This document shows, in pieces, positions 26,924 through 35,887 of a DNA stretch of 64,000 bases. The translations under genes and the position numbers were made by a program. The DNA comes from Seohaeicola saemankumensis (GTDB taxonomy: Bacteria; Pseudomonadota; Alphaproteobacteria; Rhodobacterales; Rhodobacteraceae): contig NZ_JAINWI010000013.1 in NCBI RefSeq assembly GCF_021021435.1, positions 186,001 through 250,000 on the forward strand, given 5' to 3'. Under the pieces are notes generated by a model. It made no database searches and was not told the DNA's origin. It saw only the letters and a program-made list of their open reading frames with translations. The stretch's first letter is position 1; each line of letters opens with the position of its first letter.

Positions 26924-28672
26924 TCATCCCCTGTCCAAAACGCCGCGCCGGTTTCGGAACAGCAGCGCAGGTAAAGCCAGCGCGAGCGCGAACACTACCA
27001 GCGGCATCATCGTCTGCGATAGCGCATAGACGCCGATCAGCCGCCTGTCGCCGCCTGATGACAGGGCCACGGCCTCGGTCGTCAGCGTCGTCACACGGCC
27101 CATCCCGATCAGCAGCGTCGGCAGATATTGCCCGACAGACACGGCAAATCCCACCGCCGCCGCCACCAGCACAGGGCGCAGCAGCATGGGTAGGCGCACT
27201 TGCCACAAGATTCGGCCCTGCCCTGCGCCAAGGCTCGCCGCCACCAGCCCTTGTCGCGCATCCCATGCCCGCCACGGATCGGAGAGCGACAGAAAGACAT
27301 AGGGCAGCACGAAAACTACATGCGCGGCGATCACCGCGCCTTGCATGCCGGTCAGCCCTGAGCCGATTGCCAAGGTCTGCAGGCCGATCAGGAAGGTGGC
27401 CTGTGGTACAATCAGCGGCAGATAGAGCAACCACAGCACGCGGTTGGTCTGGCGCAGGCGGTGGCGATACTCAGCCTCAAGGCAGGCGATGGTCAACGCC
27501 AGACTGATCAGCACCGATGCGACGCCGATCACCGCTGTTTCTATCGCGATCCGCGACAGTCCACCCGACTGGCGCGCCCAGTTGCGCCATGTGAACTGAT
27601 CTGGCAACAGGTTCGGAAAGCTCCAGAAGCCCGCGACGGACCAGACCGCCAGGCCGAGGATACCCAAACCCACCGCCAGCGCCGCGACCAGCGCCAGAAC
27701 CATCGAAAAGGCCCGCATAATGCTGTCCTGTGCCATGCGATGCCCCATCTGCACACAGGTGCAGCCCAGCCGCGCGGCCGCGTATTCGCCGGCCCGCCAT
27801 AGCAGCAGCAAGCCCATCACCAGTGCCAGTTGCAGCAAGGCCCCCGCCGCCGCCTGAAACCGTAGGCTGAGATCAGGATCGGACAGCCATTCAAGCACCT
27901 GCACCGCAAGGGTCGAGGGCCGTGTGGGTCCAAGGATCAGCGCCACATCAATCACCGAACAGGAATAGGCGAGCACCGCGTAAACCGGCAGGCGGATTTG
28001 CGGATAAAGACGTGGAAAAACGGTCAGAACCCAGCCCGCCATACGGCCGTAGCCCATCGTCTGCGTCAGCAACACTGACCGCCGCGCCGGTACCTGCCCC
28101 AAAGCGGCCAGCGTCATCAACAGCAGAAACGGTACTTCCTTGACCACCAGACCCGCCATGAGCGCCAGCCCGTTCGGGTCTTGCGTGATCAGCAGATCGG
28201 GCGGTTGGTCCCAACCCGTTGCCCAAGGCGACAGTGCTCTTGATATCCAGCCCGAGGGAGCGATCAGAAAGGCCAGCCCGAAAGCCGCCGCCGCGTGGGG
28301 CACAGACAATAGCGGCGCCAAGGCCCGTTCGATCAGGCCAAAGGCCCGCGTGCCCTGCCACGCTGCGCAGATCATTACTGTGATGGCCAGCGAAACCAGT
28401 GTCGCGCCCAGCCCTGTCGCGATGCTTAGCCAGACTGCACCCGACAGGCCTGGCCATGCGAAAAGCGCGCGCCAGGGGGCCAGCGACAGACTCGTGCCGC
28501 CCAGCGCTGGAAACCAACCGAATGCGGGGGCAAGAACCCCAGCAAGCCCTGCGCCGACCGGAAGCAACAGGATCGTGATGGTCAGAAGGGGGGCAAGCGG
28601 TAGCCAAGACAACCGCATGCGGCGCGGCGCCTTTGTCCGGCCCATGACCGTTTGCGATGCCGGATCCCGCAA
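26924..28672 (-). CDS. ynjC: ABC importer fused permease, YnjC-like
   Basis: This 582-residue membrane protein contains two consecutive binding-protein-dependent permease domains, each with about six helices, as in ThiP and YnjC. The start used leaves three bases after the binding-protein stop; an internal ATG 18 codons in (MRLSWLPLAP) is an alternative start nearer the first helix. It forms the membrane channel for the importer with the neighbouring ATPase and solute-binding protein. Confidence 0.86.
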   Translation of the reverse strand: MRDPASQTVMGRTKAPRRMRLSWLPLAPLLTITILLLPVGAGLAGVLAPAFGWFPALGGTSLSLAPWRALFAWPGLSGAVWLSIATGLGATLVSLAITVMICAAWQGTRAFGLIERALAPLLSVPHAAAAFGLAFLIAPSGWISRALSPWATGWDQPPDLLITQDPNGLALMAGLVVKEVPFLLLMTLAALGQVPARRSVLLTQTMGYGRMAGWVLTVFPRLYPQIRLPVYAVLAYSCSVIDVALILGPTRPSTLAVQVLEWLSDPDLSLRFQAAAGALLQLALVMGLLLLWRAGEYAAARLGCTCVQMGHRMAQDSIMRAFSMVLALVAALAVGLGILGLAVWSVAGFWSFPNLLPDQFTWRNWARQSGGLSRIAIETAVIGVASVLISLALTIACLEAEYRHRLRQTNRVLWLLYLPLIVPQATFLIGLQTLAIGSGLTGMQGAVIAAHVVFVLPYVFLSLSDPWRAWDARQGLVAASLGAGQGRILWQVRLPMLLRPVLVAAAVGFAVSVGQYLPTLLIGMGRVTTLTTEAVALSSGGDRRLIGVYALSQTMMPLVVFALALALPALLFRNRRGVLDRG

Positions 28673-28675
28673 ACC

Positions 28676-29890
28676 CTAGCGGGCAACGCCGAAGCGCGCC
28701 TCCCAATCCGCGGCGATGCGCTCCATCCAGCTTGGATGCGGTTCGGGCAGGGCTGGCCCCAGATCGGCGGGCGACAGCGTGGCAATCCCCAGATCAAGCG
28801 CTGCAAAACGTGCAGCATCTTCCGGCGTCAGCTTGCCCATCGACAGGACCGTGGGTGTGCCCATCACAGCGGCGTCCTGCTTGTGCAATTGCGCTTCGAC
28901 GGACATCAGATAGTCGGCCACGACCATCGCGCCGGCCTTGGCATTGGCGTTGAAAGGAATGGCGAGGAAACTGGCATTGCCGATGGTTCCGCCTTCCAGA
29001 ACCATGCTGCGCACGGTGTCGGGAAGTTCGAAATTCGCAATGGCGGCCGAGGCTTCGCCGGGGCTGAATGAAATGGCAATGTCGATCTCGCCATCCGCCA
29101 TCAACTGGCGCTGCGCCGGTCCGTTCTGCGGATAGGCCTTGCCTTCACGCCACAAGCCTGGCGTCAAGGCTTCGATATATTCCCACAAAGGCGTGGTCAC
29201 GGCTTCATAATTGGCTTCAGTAACCGGCGCGTAGAGTGCCGTGCGATCCGTCACCAATTCAAGCAAGGCCTGCTTCAGAAAAGTCGAACCCAGAAAATCG
29301 GGCGGCTGCGGATAGGTGAAGCGGCCCGGATTGGCCTGCGTCCAGTCCAGGAAGTCCAGCATCGTGCGCGGCGGTTCCGATACGCGGGCGCTGTCATAGT
29401 AGAATACGACCCGTGCCATGCTCCACGGGGCTTCCAGCCCTTCCACAGGAACGGTAAAATCCTCGACCAAAGCGGGGTTCTCTTGGGGATCGACCAGCGA
29501 CCAGTTCGGCAGATCCTCGGCCCAGGGACCGAACAGCAGATCGTTTTCCTTCATCGCCGCGAAATTTGCGCCGTTGATCCAGATCAGGTCGATCGACCCG
29601 CCAGCGGTCTGGCCTGCTGCTTTTTCACTGATCACGGTGCTGACGGCTGTGGCTGTGTCCGACAGCTTTACATGCTCCAGCGTGACGCCAAACTTGGCCT
29701 GCACCTGCTCGCCAGCCCATGCAATATAGTCATTCGTGCGCGGATCACCGCCCCATGCGTTCCAATAGACTGTCTGCCCGCGCGCTTGCTCGAGCACGTC
29801 ATCCCAATCCTTTGGATTGGCTGAATCGGCAAGAACGGGTGTGCAGAACCCCAGCAGCAGGGCGGCGGTTGCAGTCAACTTGGTCAACAT
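28676..29890 (-). CDS. ynjB: ABC importer solute-binding protein, YnjB-like
   Basis: The 404-residue periplasmic protein has a signal peptide (MLTKLTATAALLLGFCTPVLA). The mature segment TVYWNAWGGDPRTNDYIAWA matches the YnjB subgroup of extracellular binding proteins. It delivers an unknown ligand to the ynjC/ynjD translocator encoded immediately downstream. The cysteine in the signal region is not followed by a convincing lipobox, so a free periplasmic protein is expected. It is divergent from the reductive dehalogenase gene; a functional link between them is not shown. Confidence 0.87.
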   Translation of the reverse strand: MLTKLTATAALLLGFCTPVLADSANPKDWDDVLEQARGQTVYWNAWGGDPRTNDYIAWAGEQVQAKFGVTLEHVKLSDTATAVSTVISEKAAGQTAGGSIDLIWINGANFAAMKENDLLFGPWAEDLPNWSLVDPQENPALVEDFTVPVEGLEAPWSMARVVFYYDSARVSEPPRTMLDFLDWTQANPGRFTYPQPPDFLGSTFLKQALLELVTDRTALYAPVTEANYEAVTTPLWEYIEALTPGLWREGKAYPQNGPAQRQLMADGEIDIAISFSPGEASAAIANFELPDTVRSMVLEGGTIGNASFLAIPFNANAKAGAMVVADYLMSVEAQLHKQDAAVMGTPTVLSMGKLTPEDAARFAALDLGIATLSPADLGPALPEPHPSWMERIAADWEARFGVAR

Positions 29891-30068
29891 TCAGGGACTT
29901 TCTCCGGTAGTGAACACATACGATCAGGTTATAGGCCGAGAAACACCGTCCTGAATACATTCGTCAACAAGCACGCCAACACATTATCGTGGAGCTTGGT
30001 CTGCTTGGCCCCTTTACACCCCCGCCGCATTGGCCTTGACTGCCCAGGGGGACGAACAGGGGGGATGG

Positions 30069-33000
30069 ATGGGGCTGCGTTTTTTCTCGGATCGTGACAG
30101 GCCCGTGCATCTGGGTCCCTATCCGCTGGAGCGGTTGGCGCGGCGGCATGACCTGACGGATCTGTCGGCCATGCAGCCGATGCCCGCGCTGGCCTTTGAG
30201 CGGCCTCATACGCCGCAAAGCATTGTCAATGCGATGGGCGAATATCAGGCAATGCTGGACGCAATCCGCGACGGCCTGGTCAATCGTGCCAAAGCTGACA
30301 TTCCTGCCGATCCTGCGGAGCGCGCCAACCATCTGAAAGCGTTCGGTTATTTCTCGGACGCCTCGATGGTGGGGATCGGCCCTGTTCCGGTTGCCGCCCT
30401 GTTGAACCAGCCCCGCCGCAATGCCGATATCGACCGGCTGGCGCATGATCTGAGAACCCGGCAGACCAAGACTCTTGCCTCTGGCATCGACATGATCATG
30501 GCCGATCTGAAAGAGTCGATGGAGTCGCCGCCCCGTGGAATCGAGGGGCACCATACAGCGCTGGTGTTGGTCTACGAGCATCACCGCGATCCGAACCCGG
30601 ATGAAGCGGGGGCAGACTGGATCACAGATGCGCAGGCGCATCGCGCCTGTCTGCGCGGGGCCGAAACTGCTGTTGTTCTGGCCAATTACATCCGCCTTCT
30701 GGGTTTCGACGCTTGCGCCCATAGCGGCACGACAACCGATGTCGATCTGCACCGTCTGGGGGTTGCGGCAGGGCTGGCCACGGATGAAGCAGGCGCTTTG
30801 GTTGTGCCGTGGCTTGGTACGCGATTTGGTCTGGCGGCGGTCACCACCACGATGGATCTGGCCCATGACAGCCCGCTTGCCCCGATGGCGCAGCAACCGT
30901 GGTTCCGCACGCAAGGCCCCGCGTGGTGGCTGGGCAAGGGCTTCGCCAAATCGGCCTTGAACCGCGACCCCTATCGCAAACGCGCCTATGCGATGGGTGC
31001 GCATCCGTTCGAGACGTTGAAACGCGTAGATAGACCCACAACCTATATCGACGAGCCGCGTGTCGCCCGTGTGCCCAAACGCGCCGACCTGTTTGCCCGT
31101 GCGCAATTCGGCGATATGGGCAAAGCCGCGCAAAAGGGTGCGACGGGTGGGCACTATGTCCGCAAATCCGCCCCCAGTTCTGCACAACGCCGCGTTCTCG
31201 GGGCTTTTGTGCTGTTGCAGGATGGTGAGCCGGTGCGCGAAAGGGCTGTGCTTGATCCGGCGAAAGCTGCCGATCTGGTCAAAGCGGCCGCCTATTTCCT
31301 TGGCGTCGACGCGGTTGGCATTTCGCGCTGTCCCGACTGGGCGTGGTATTCGCATGACGCGACGGGCGCGCCGATTGATCCGCCCCATGATCAGGCGATC
31401 AGCATGATCATTGATCAAGGCTTTGAGACGATGGAGGGCGCGTCGGGCGACGACTGGATCAGCGTGGCGCAATCCATGCGCGCCTATCTGCGGTTTTCGC
31501 TGCTGGGCGGTGTCATCGCGCAGCAGATACGCAACCTGGGTTACAAGGCCAAGGCGCATAGCGTGATGGATGGAGAAGTGTTGCAACCGCCGCTGCTGTT
31601 GTTGTCAGGACTGGGCGAGGTCAGTCGCATCGGCGAGGTGATCCTCAACCCGTTCCTCGGCCCGCGTTTGAAATCGGGTGTGGTGAGCACCGATCTGCCA
31701 TTGGCTCATGATCGCCCGATCGACTTTGGATTGCAGCGTTTCTGCGAGTCATGCAATAAATGCGCGCGAGAATGCCCGTCAGGCGCAATCACTGCCGGTC
31801 CCAAGCTGATGTTCAACGGCTACGAGATCTGGAAATCCGACAGCCAGAAATGCGCGACTTACCGTATCACGACACCGGGCGGTGCGATGTGCGGGCGCTG
31901 CATGAAAACCTGCCCTTGGAACCTTGAGGGCCTGTTTGCCGAAAAGCCGTTTCGCTGGGCGGCGATGACCATTCCCGCAGCGGCCCCCGCACTGGCGCGG
32001 CTGGATGATGCGCTGGGCAAAGGCGGGCTCAATCCGGTCAAGGCGTGGTGGTGGGATATCGAGATCGAAGAGGATGGTGGCTATCGCCCGACACGTCATC
32101 CGGTGAACAGACGCGATCTGCAAAAGGATCTGGTTCTGCGCTATGAGGACCAGACTTTGGCGGTCTATCCAGCCCCCTTGGCCCCGCATCCGTGGCCCTA
32201 TCCCGATCCGATGGATCGCGAGGCTGGTATCGCGGCCTATCAGGCAATGGTTTCGGCAAGCGACTATCGCGCGCGGCTGGCATCGGGTGATGACAGCCAT
32301 GTCCATCGCTACATCGTGCCGCAGGATGCGCCGGTGATCGCGGTCACCGTGTCGGACGTTGTGCGCATGAGCCCCGACGTAACCAAGTTCGAATTCATGC
32401 GCCCCGATGGTAGTGACCTGCCCGAATGGACCGCCGGCGCGCATCTGGATATCGTCGTGGCTCCCGAATACTTGCGGCAATATTCGATGTCGGGCGATCC
32501 GGCGGACCGGTCGCGCTACCAGATCGGGGTTCTGCGCGAAGATGGTGGGCGCGGTGGGTCGAAGCTGATGCACCGGATTTTCACGAAGGGGCGGCGGGTG
32601 TTCATCTCGAAGCCGATCAACCATTTCGAACTGGCCGAGGATGCGGTCAAGACGTTGCTGATGGGGGGCGGTATCGGGATCACCCCGATGATCGCATTCG
32701 CCCATCGCCTGCACGCGCTTGGCCGTGATTTTGCCCTGCACTATTCCTGCGCCAGCCGCGCGGCAGCGGGGTATCTGGATGATCTGGCCGCCGTAGATTG
32801 GGCCGACAAAGTCCATCTGCATGTCTCGGATGAAGGCAGTCGCACCGATCTGGATGCGGTGCTGTCAGGCTACAAAGCTGGTTGGCATGTCTATACCTGC
32901 GGTCCTACCCGCTACATGGATGCAGTGATCGCGGCCGCTGCGCGGCAGGGCTATCCGGACGAGGCGCGGCATCTGGAATATTTCGCGGTGCCCGAAGTGC

Positions 33001-33281
33001 CCGATCACGTGAACCACCCCTTTACCTTGCGTCTTGTGCGGTCGGGACGGGATCTGCCGGTGCCTGCAGATCGCAGCGCGACCGATGTGCTGTCCGAGGC
33101 GGGTATTGCCGTTGATGTCAAATGTGCCGACGGTATTTGCGGCGTATGTAAATGCGGGCTGGTGTCGGGTGCGGTCGAACATCGTGATTTCGTGCTGTCG
33201 AAAGCGCAGCGCAAAGGCGCGATCATCCTGTGCCAAAGTCGCGCGGCCGAGAAGGACGGTGTGATCGTCGTTGATCTGTAA
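30069..33281 (+). CDS. Self-sufficient (respiration-independent) reductive dehalogenase fused to FMN/NAD/[2Fe-2S] reductase
   Basis: The 1070-residue single chain has two parts. Residues 1 to about 740 resemble RdhA, the cobalamin-dependent reductive dehalogenase: two copies of the B12-binding core fold, then two [4Fe-4S] sites. Cluster one uses C559, C562, C565 and C569; cluster two uses C595, C608, C611 and C615. From about 745 it is a phthalate-dioxygenase-reductase-like module with FMN motif RQYS (R803), NAD motif GGGIGITP (from G866), and plant-type [2Fe-2S] cysteines C1019, C1024, C1027 and C1055. This is the layout of BhbA and NpRdhA, which remove halogen from ortho-halogenated phenols in the cytoplasm using NAD(P)H. 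No Tat signal or RdhB anchor is present, as expected for that class. The ATG at 30069 follows AGGGGGGA; a TTG 13 codons earlier is less likely. QueG-type epoxyqueuosine reductase is excluded by length and the reductase fusion. Confidence 0.85.
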   Translation: MGLRFFSDRDRPVHLGPYPLERLARRHDLTDLSAMQPMPALAFERPHTPQSIVNAMGEYQAMLDAIRDGLVNRAKADIPADPAERANHLKAFGYFSDASMVGIGPVPVAALLNQPRRNADIDRLAHDLRTRQTKTLASGIDMIMADLKESMESPPRGIEGHHTALVLVYEHHRDPNPDEAGADWITDAQAHRACLRGAETAVVLANYIRLLGFDACAHSGTTTDVDLHRLGVAAGLATDEAGALVVPWLGTRFGLAAVTTTMDLAHDSPLAPMAQQPWFRTQGPAWWLGKGFAKSALNRDPYRKRAYAMGAHPFETLKRVDRPTTYIDEPRVARVPKRADLFARAQFGDMGKAAQKGATGGHYVRKSAPSSAQRRVLGAFVLLQDGEPVRERAVLDPAKAADLVKAAAYFLGVDAVGISRCPDWAWYSHDATGAPIDPPHDQAISMIIDQGFETMEGASGDDWISVAQSMRAYLRFSLLGGVIAQQIRNLGYKAKAHSVMDGEVLQPPLLLLSGLGEVSRIGEVILNPFLGPRLKSGVVSTDLPLAHDRPIDFGLQRFCESCNKCARECPSGAITAGPKLMFNGYEIWKSDSQKCATYRITTPGGAMCGRCMKTCPWNLEGLFAEKPFRWAAMTIPAAAPALARLDDALGKGGLNPVKAWWWDIEIEEDGGYRPTRHPVNRRDLQKDLVLRYEDQTLAVYPAPLAPHPWPYPDPMDREAGIAAYQAMVSASDYRARLASGDDSHVHRYIVPQDAPVIAVTVSDVVRMSPDVTKFEFMRPDGSDLPEWTAGAHLDIVVAPEYLRQYSMSGDPADRSRYQIGVLREDGGRGGSKLMHRIFTKGRRVFISKPINHFELAEDAVKTLLMGGGIGITPMIAFAHRLHALGRDFALHYSCASRAAAGYLDDLAAVDWADKVHLHVSDEGSRTDLDAVLSGYKAGWHVYTCGPTRYMDAVIAAAARQGYPDEARHLEYFAVPEVPDHVNHPFTLRLVRSGRDLPVPADRSATDVLSEAGIAVDVKCADGICGVCKCGLVSGAVEHRDFVLSKAQRKGAIILCQSRAAEKDGVIVVDL

Positions 33282-33419
33282 TCCTTATGCCTGCGGTTTG
33301 TGCAATTGCTGGCAAGCCCCTGCGATCCGCCCGGTCGGGCGTCCTCGGGCCTTGCGGGGCCATGCTGCGGCTGGCTAGGCTTGCATGGACATCCTTTGCC
33401 TGTCAGGACACCCCAGACC

Positions 33420-33821
33420 ATGCGCCAGCTTGCGCCCGCCAGTATCGCCCCTCCTTTTGCCCGCTATGCCCACGGTGTCGAACTGCCCGCCGGTTGGCGC
33501 ATCGCGCGTACCTCTGGCCAGTTGGGGCTGGCGGTGGATGGCACCGTTCCTGATAGCGCCTATGATCAGGCCTGCATCTGCTTTGACAATATCACTGCCA
33601 TACTGGCCGAGGCCGGAATGGCGGCGGTCGATGTGATGCATCTGGCGGCTTATGTTACCGACCGCGCGCATATGGCGGGTTACATGCAGGCGCGGGATGA
33701 ATTTCTGGCGCAAGCGACGCGCCTGCCCACATCGACCCTGCTGATCGTATCGGGCTTTACCCGCCCCGAATTCAAGGTCGAGATCGAGGTGATCGCAGCG
33801 GCCCCTTCAGGCTCTCGCTAA
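33420..33821 (+). CDS. RidA family deaminase
   Basis: The 133-residue protein matches the RidA/YjgF/UK114 fold, with SGFTRPEFKVEIEVIA near the C-terminus supplying the arginine that binds 2-iminoacid carboxylates. RidA proteins hydrolyse reactive enamine or imine intermediates; subgroup and substrate are not determinable by eye. The open frame continues 40 codons upstream through cysteine-rich, non-family sequence, so the ATG at 33420 is used although its Shine-Dalgarno is weak. Its stop overlaps that of the convergent pncB by three bases. Confidence 0.85.
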   Translation: MRQLAPASIAPPFARYAHGVELPAGWRIARTSGQLGLAVDGTVPDSAYDQACICFDNITAILAEAGMAAVDVMHLAAYVTDRAHMAGYMQARDEFLAQATRLPTSTLLIVSGFTRPEFKVEIEVIAAAPSGSR

Positions 33822-35110
33822 ACAAGCACATCCATGGCCGTCTGGTCGCCGACGCCGAAAACGCGCTTGTAGCGGTCAATCTCGTCTGTCGGACCCATCG
33901 CCTTGTTGGGATTGTCCGAAAGTTTGACCGTTGGCCGCCCGTTGGCTGACACAGCCTTGCACACCAGACTGAACGGGGCCAGCGCATCATCGGCCACCAG
34001 TCCGCGAAAATCGTTGGTCAACAGCGTGCCCCAGCCGAACGAAGGGCGCACACGGCCTGCGAACTGCTTTTGCAGTTCGGCGATCTTGGCTACGTCCAGC
34101 CCGTCGGAAAAGATCACCAGCTTCTGGCGCGGGTCTTCGCCACGGCTTTTCCACCAGTCGATGGCGACCTCGGCCCCTGCCGCAGGATCGCCGCTGTCGA
34201 TGCGGATGCCGGTCCAGCCCGCCAGCCAGTCGGGGGCGTGGTCAAGGAAGCCTTTGGTGCCGTAGGTGTCCGGCAGGATGATCCGCAAATTGCCGTCATG
34301 TTCCTCGTGCCAGTCCGCCAGGACCTTGTATGGCGCGTCACGCAAGGCCGTATCATCCTCGGCCAGCGCGGCATAGACCATTGGCAATTCATGGGCGTTG
34401 GTGCCGATCGCCTCGATATCGCGTTTCATGGCGATGTGGCAGTTCGAGGTGCCCACGAATTTCTCGCCCAAGCCTTCGATCAGGGCCTGCACGCAGCGAT
34501 CCTGCCAAAGATAGGAATGACGCCGCCTTGTGCCGAAATCGGCCAGACGCAACCCGTCCACAGCACGCAGCGCTTCGACCTTTTCCCATAGTTTGGTCAT
34601 GGCGCGGGCGTAAAGCACTTGCAGTTCGAACCGGCCCATCGTGTTCAGCACCGCGCGCCCGCGCAATTCCATCAGCACAGCCAAAGCGGGGATTTCCCAC
34701 ATCATCACCTCGGGCCAGTTGCCCTCGAAGGTCAGTTCATACTGGTCGCCCTTCCGCTCCAGATGATAGGGCGGCAGGCGCAACGCCTCGAACCATTCCA
34801 TGAAGTCGGGGCGGAACATCTGCCGTTTGCCGTAAAAGGTGTTGCCACGCAGATAGGTGCTTTCCCCGCGGGTCAGCGACAGCGACCGGATGTGATCCAG
34901 TTGCTCGCGCAGCTCGCCCTCGTCGATCAGCTTGGCAAGCGGCACATGGGTCGAGCGGTTGATCAGGCTGAAGGTGACCTGCGTATCCGGCTTGTTGCGG
35001 AACACCGACTGGCACATCAGCAGCTTGTAGAAATCCGTGTCGATCAGGGACCGCACAATCGGGTCGATCTTCCAGCGGTGATTCCAGACGCGGGTTGCGA
35101 TATCGACCAT
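33818..35110 (-). CDS. pncB: Nicotinate phosphoribosyltransferase
   Basis: This 430-residue enzyme converts nicotinate, PRPP and ATP to nicotinate mononucleotide in NAD salvage. The N-terminus contains IVRSLIDTDFYKLLMCQSVF, the PncB signature, and the later FVGTSNCHIAMKRDI and GIRIDSGDP match the active-site region. It lies 62 bases downstream of pncA on the same strand, and the two consecutive salvage enzymes (nicotinamide to nicotinate to NaMN) are presumably co-transcribed. Confidence 0.95.
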   Translation of the reverse strand: MVDIATRVWNHRWKIDPIVRSLIDTDFYKLLMCQSVFRNKPDTQVTFSLINRSTHVPLAKLIDEGELREQLDHIRSLSLTRGESTYLRGNTFYGKRQMFRPDFMEWFEALRLPPYHLERKGDQYELTFEGNWPEVMMWEIPALAVLMELRGRAVLNTMGRFELQVLYARAMTKLWEKVEALRAVDGLRLADFGTRRRHSYLWQDRCVQALIEGLGEKFVGTSNCHIAMKRDIEAIGTNAHELPMVYAALAEDDTALRDAPYKVLADWHEEHDGNLRIILPDTYGTKGFLDHAPDWLAGWTGIRIDSGDPAAGAEVAIDWWKSRGEDPRQKLVIFSDGLDVAKIAELQKQFAGRVRPSFGWGTLLTNDFRGLVADDALAPFSLVCKAVSANGRPTVKLSDNPNKAMGPTDEIDRYKRVFGVGDQTAMDVLV

Positions 35111-35172
35111 GGGGTGGCTCCGTTCATGTGCCTCGCGGTTAAAGCAAAGGCGGGGTCAGGGCGCAAGCCGCG

Positions 35173-35778
35173 TCAGACCAGCCTGACACCCGCCGCGCGC
35201 ATCGCATTGGTTGCTTTGTCCAGCGAGCCGTTCAGGTCAATCGCGCGGCACAGATCCATCTGCACGGTGACATCAAAGCCAAGACCAGCGGCATCGAGCG
35301 CGGAAAAAGCGACGCAGAAATCGGTAGCAAGGCCCGCCAGCGTCAACCGCTTGATGCCGCGAGTCCTGAGATACCCTTCTAGCCCTGTGGGCGTGGTCTG
35401 GTCATTCTCGAAAAACGCCGAATAGCTGTCGATGGCACGGCGGAAGCCCTTGCGGATGATCAGGTCGGCAGGGTCGATCTCCAGATCGGGATGGAAGACC
35501 GCACCGGCGCTGCCCTGAATGCAGTGATCCGGCCAGAGAACTTGCGGCCCGTAGGGCATATCCACCATGTCATAGGCGGCCGCACCGGGATGTTCCGACG
35601 CGAAAGAGGCGTGATCCGAGGGATGCCAATCCTGTGTCAGGATCACACAAGGAATGTTCTGCATCAGGGCGTTGATACCGGGCACGATCTGGTCACCCTC
35701 GGGCACGGCCAATGCACCGCCGGGGCAGAAATCGTTTTGCACATCTATCACCAGCAGGGCGTGGTCAGTATCGGACAT
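35173..35778 (-). CDS. pncA: Nicotinamidase
   Basis: This 201-residue cytosolic hydrolase converts nicotinamide to nicotinate. The catalytic triad is visible: D12 (LLVIDVQNDF), the lysine in IIRKGF, and the cysteine in GLATDFCVAF. The metal-binding segment TQDWHPSDHASF is present. The open frame could extend upstream by 39 codons into the intergenic region shared with trhO, but MSDTDHALLV fits the family and has GGAG upstream. It heads a pncA-pncB unit. Confidence 0.94.
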   Translation of the reverse strand: MSDTDHALLVIDVQNDFCPGGALAVPEGDQIVPGINALMQNIPCVILTQDWHPSDHASFASEHPGAAAYDMVDMPYGPQVLWPDHCIQGSAGAVFHPDLEIDPADLIIRKGFRRAIDSYSAFFENDQTTPTGLEGYLRTRGIKRLTLAGLATDFCVAFSALDAAGLGFDVTVQMDLCRAIDLNGSLDKATNAMRAAGVRLV

Positions 35779-35887
35779 AGGGGTCTCCGTCTTTGCGGGA
35801 TAGGGGTACGGTGCTGCGACAGAGGCGTCAATGGTGCGGCGTTGACATGGCTTGCGCGGCGCGTGATCCGGGATTACATCGCGGCCC

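Noticed and set aside
29964-31586. A 540-codon minus-strand open frame opposite the dehalogenase
   Set aside because: It lies entirely antisense to a gene with full cofactor motifs and shows no family features.
30069-33281. Epoxyqueuosine reductase QueG or a ferredoxin-type oxidoreductase as an alternative for the fused gene
   Set aside because: QueG is about 350-380 residues and lacks FMN/NAD/[2Fe-2S] modules; the arrangement matches self-sufficient reductive dehalogenases.
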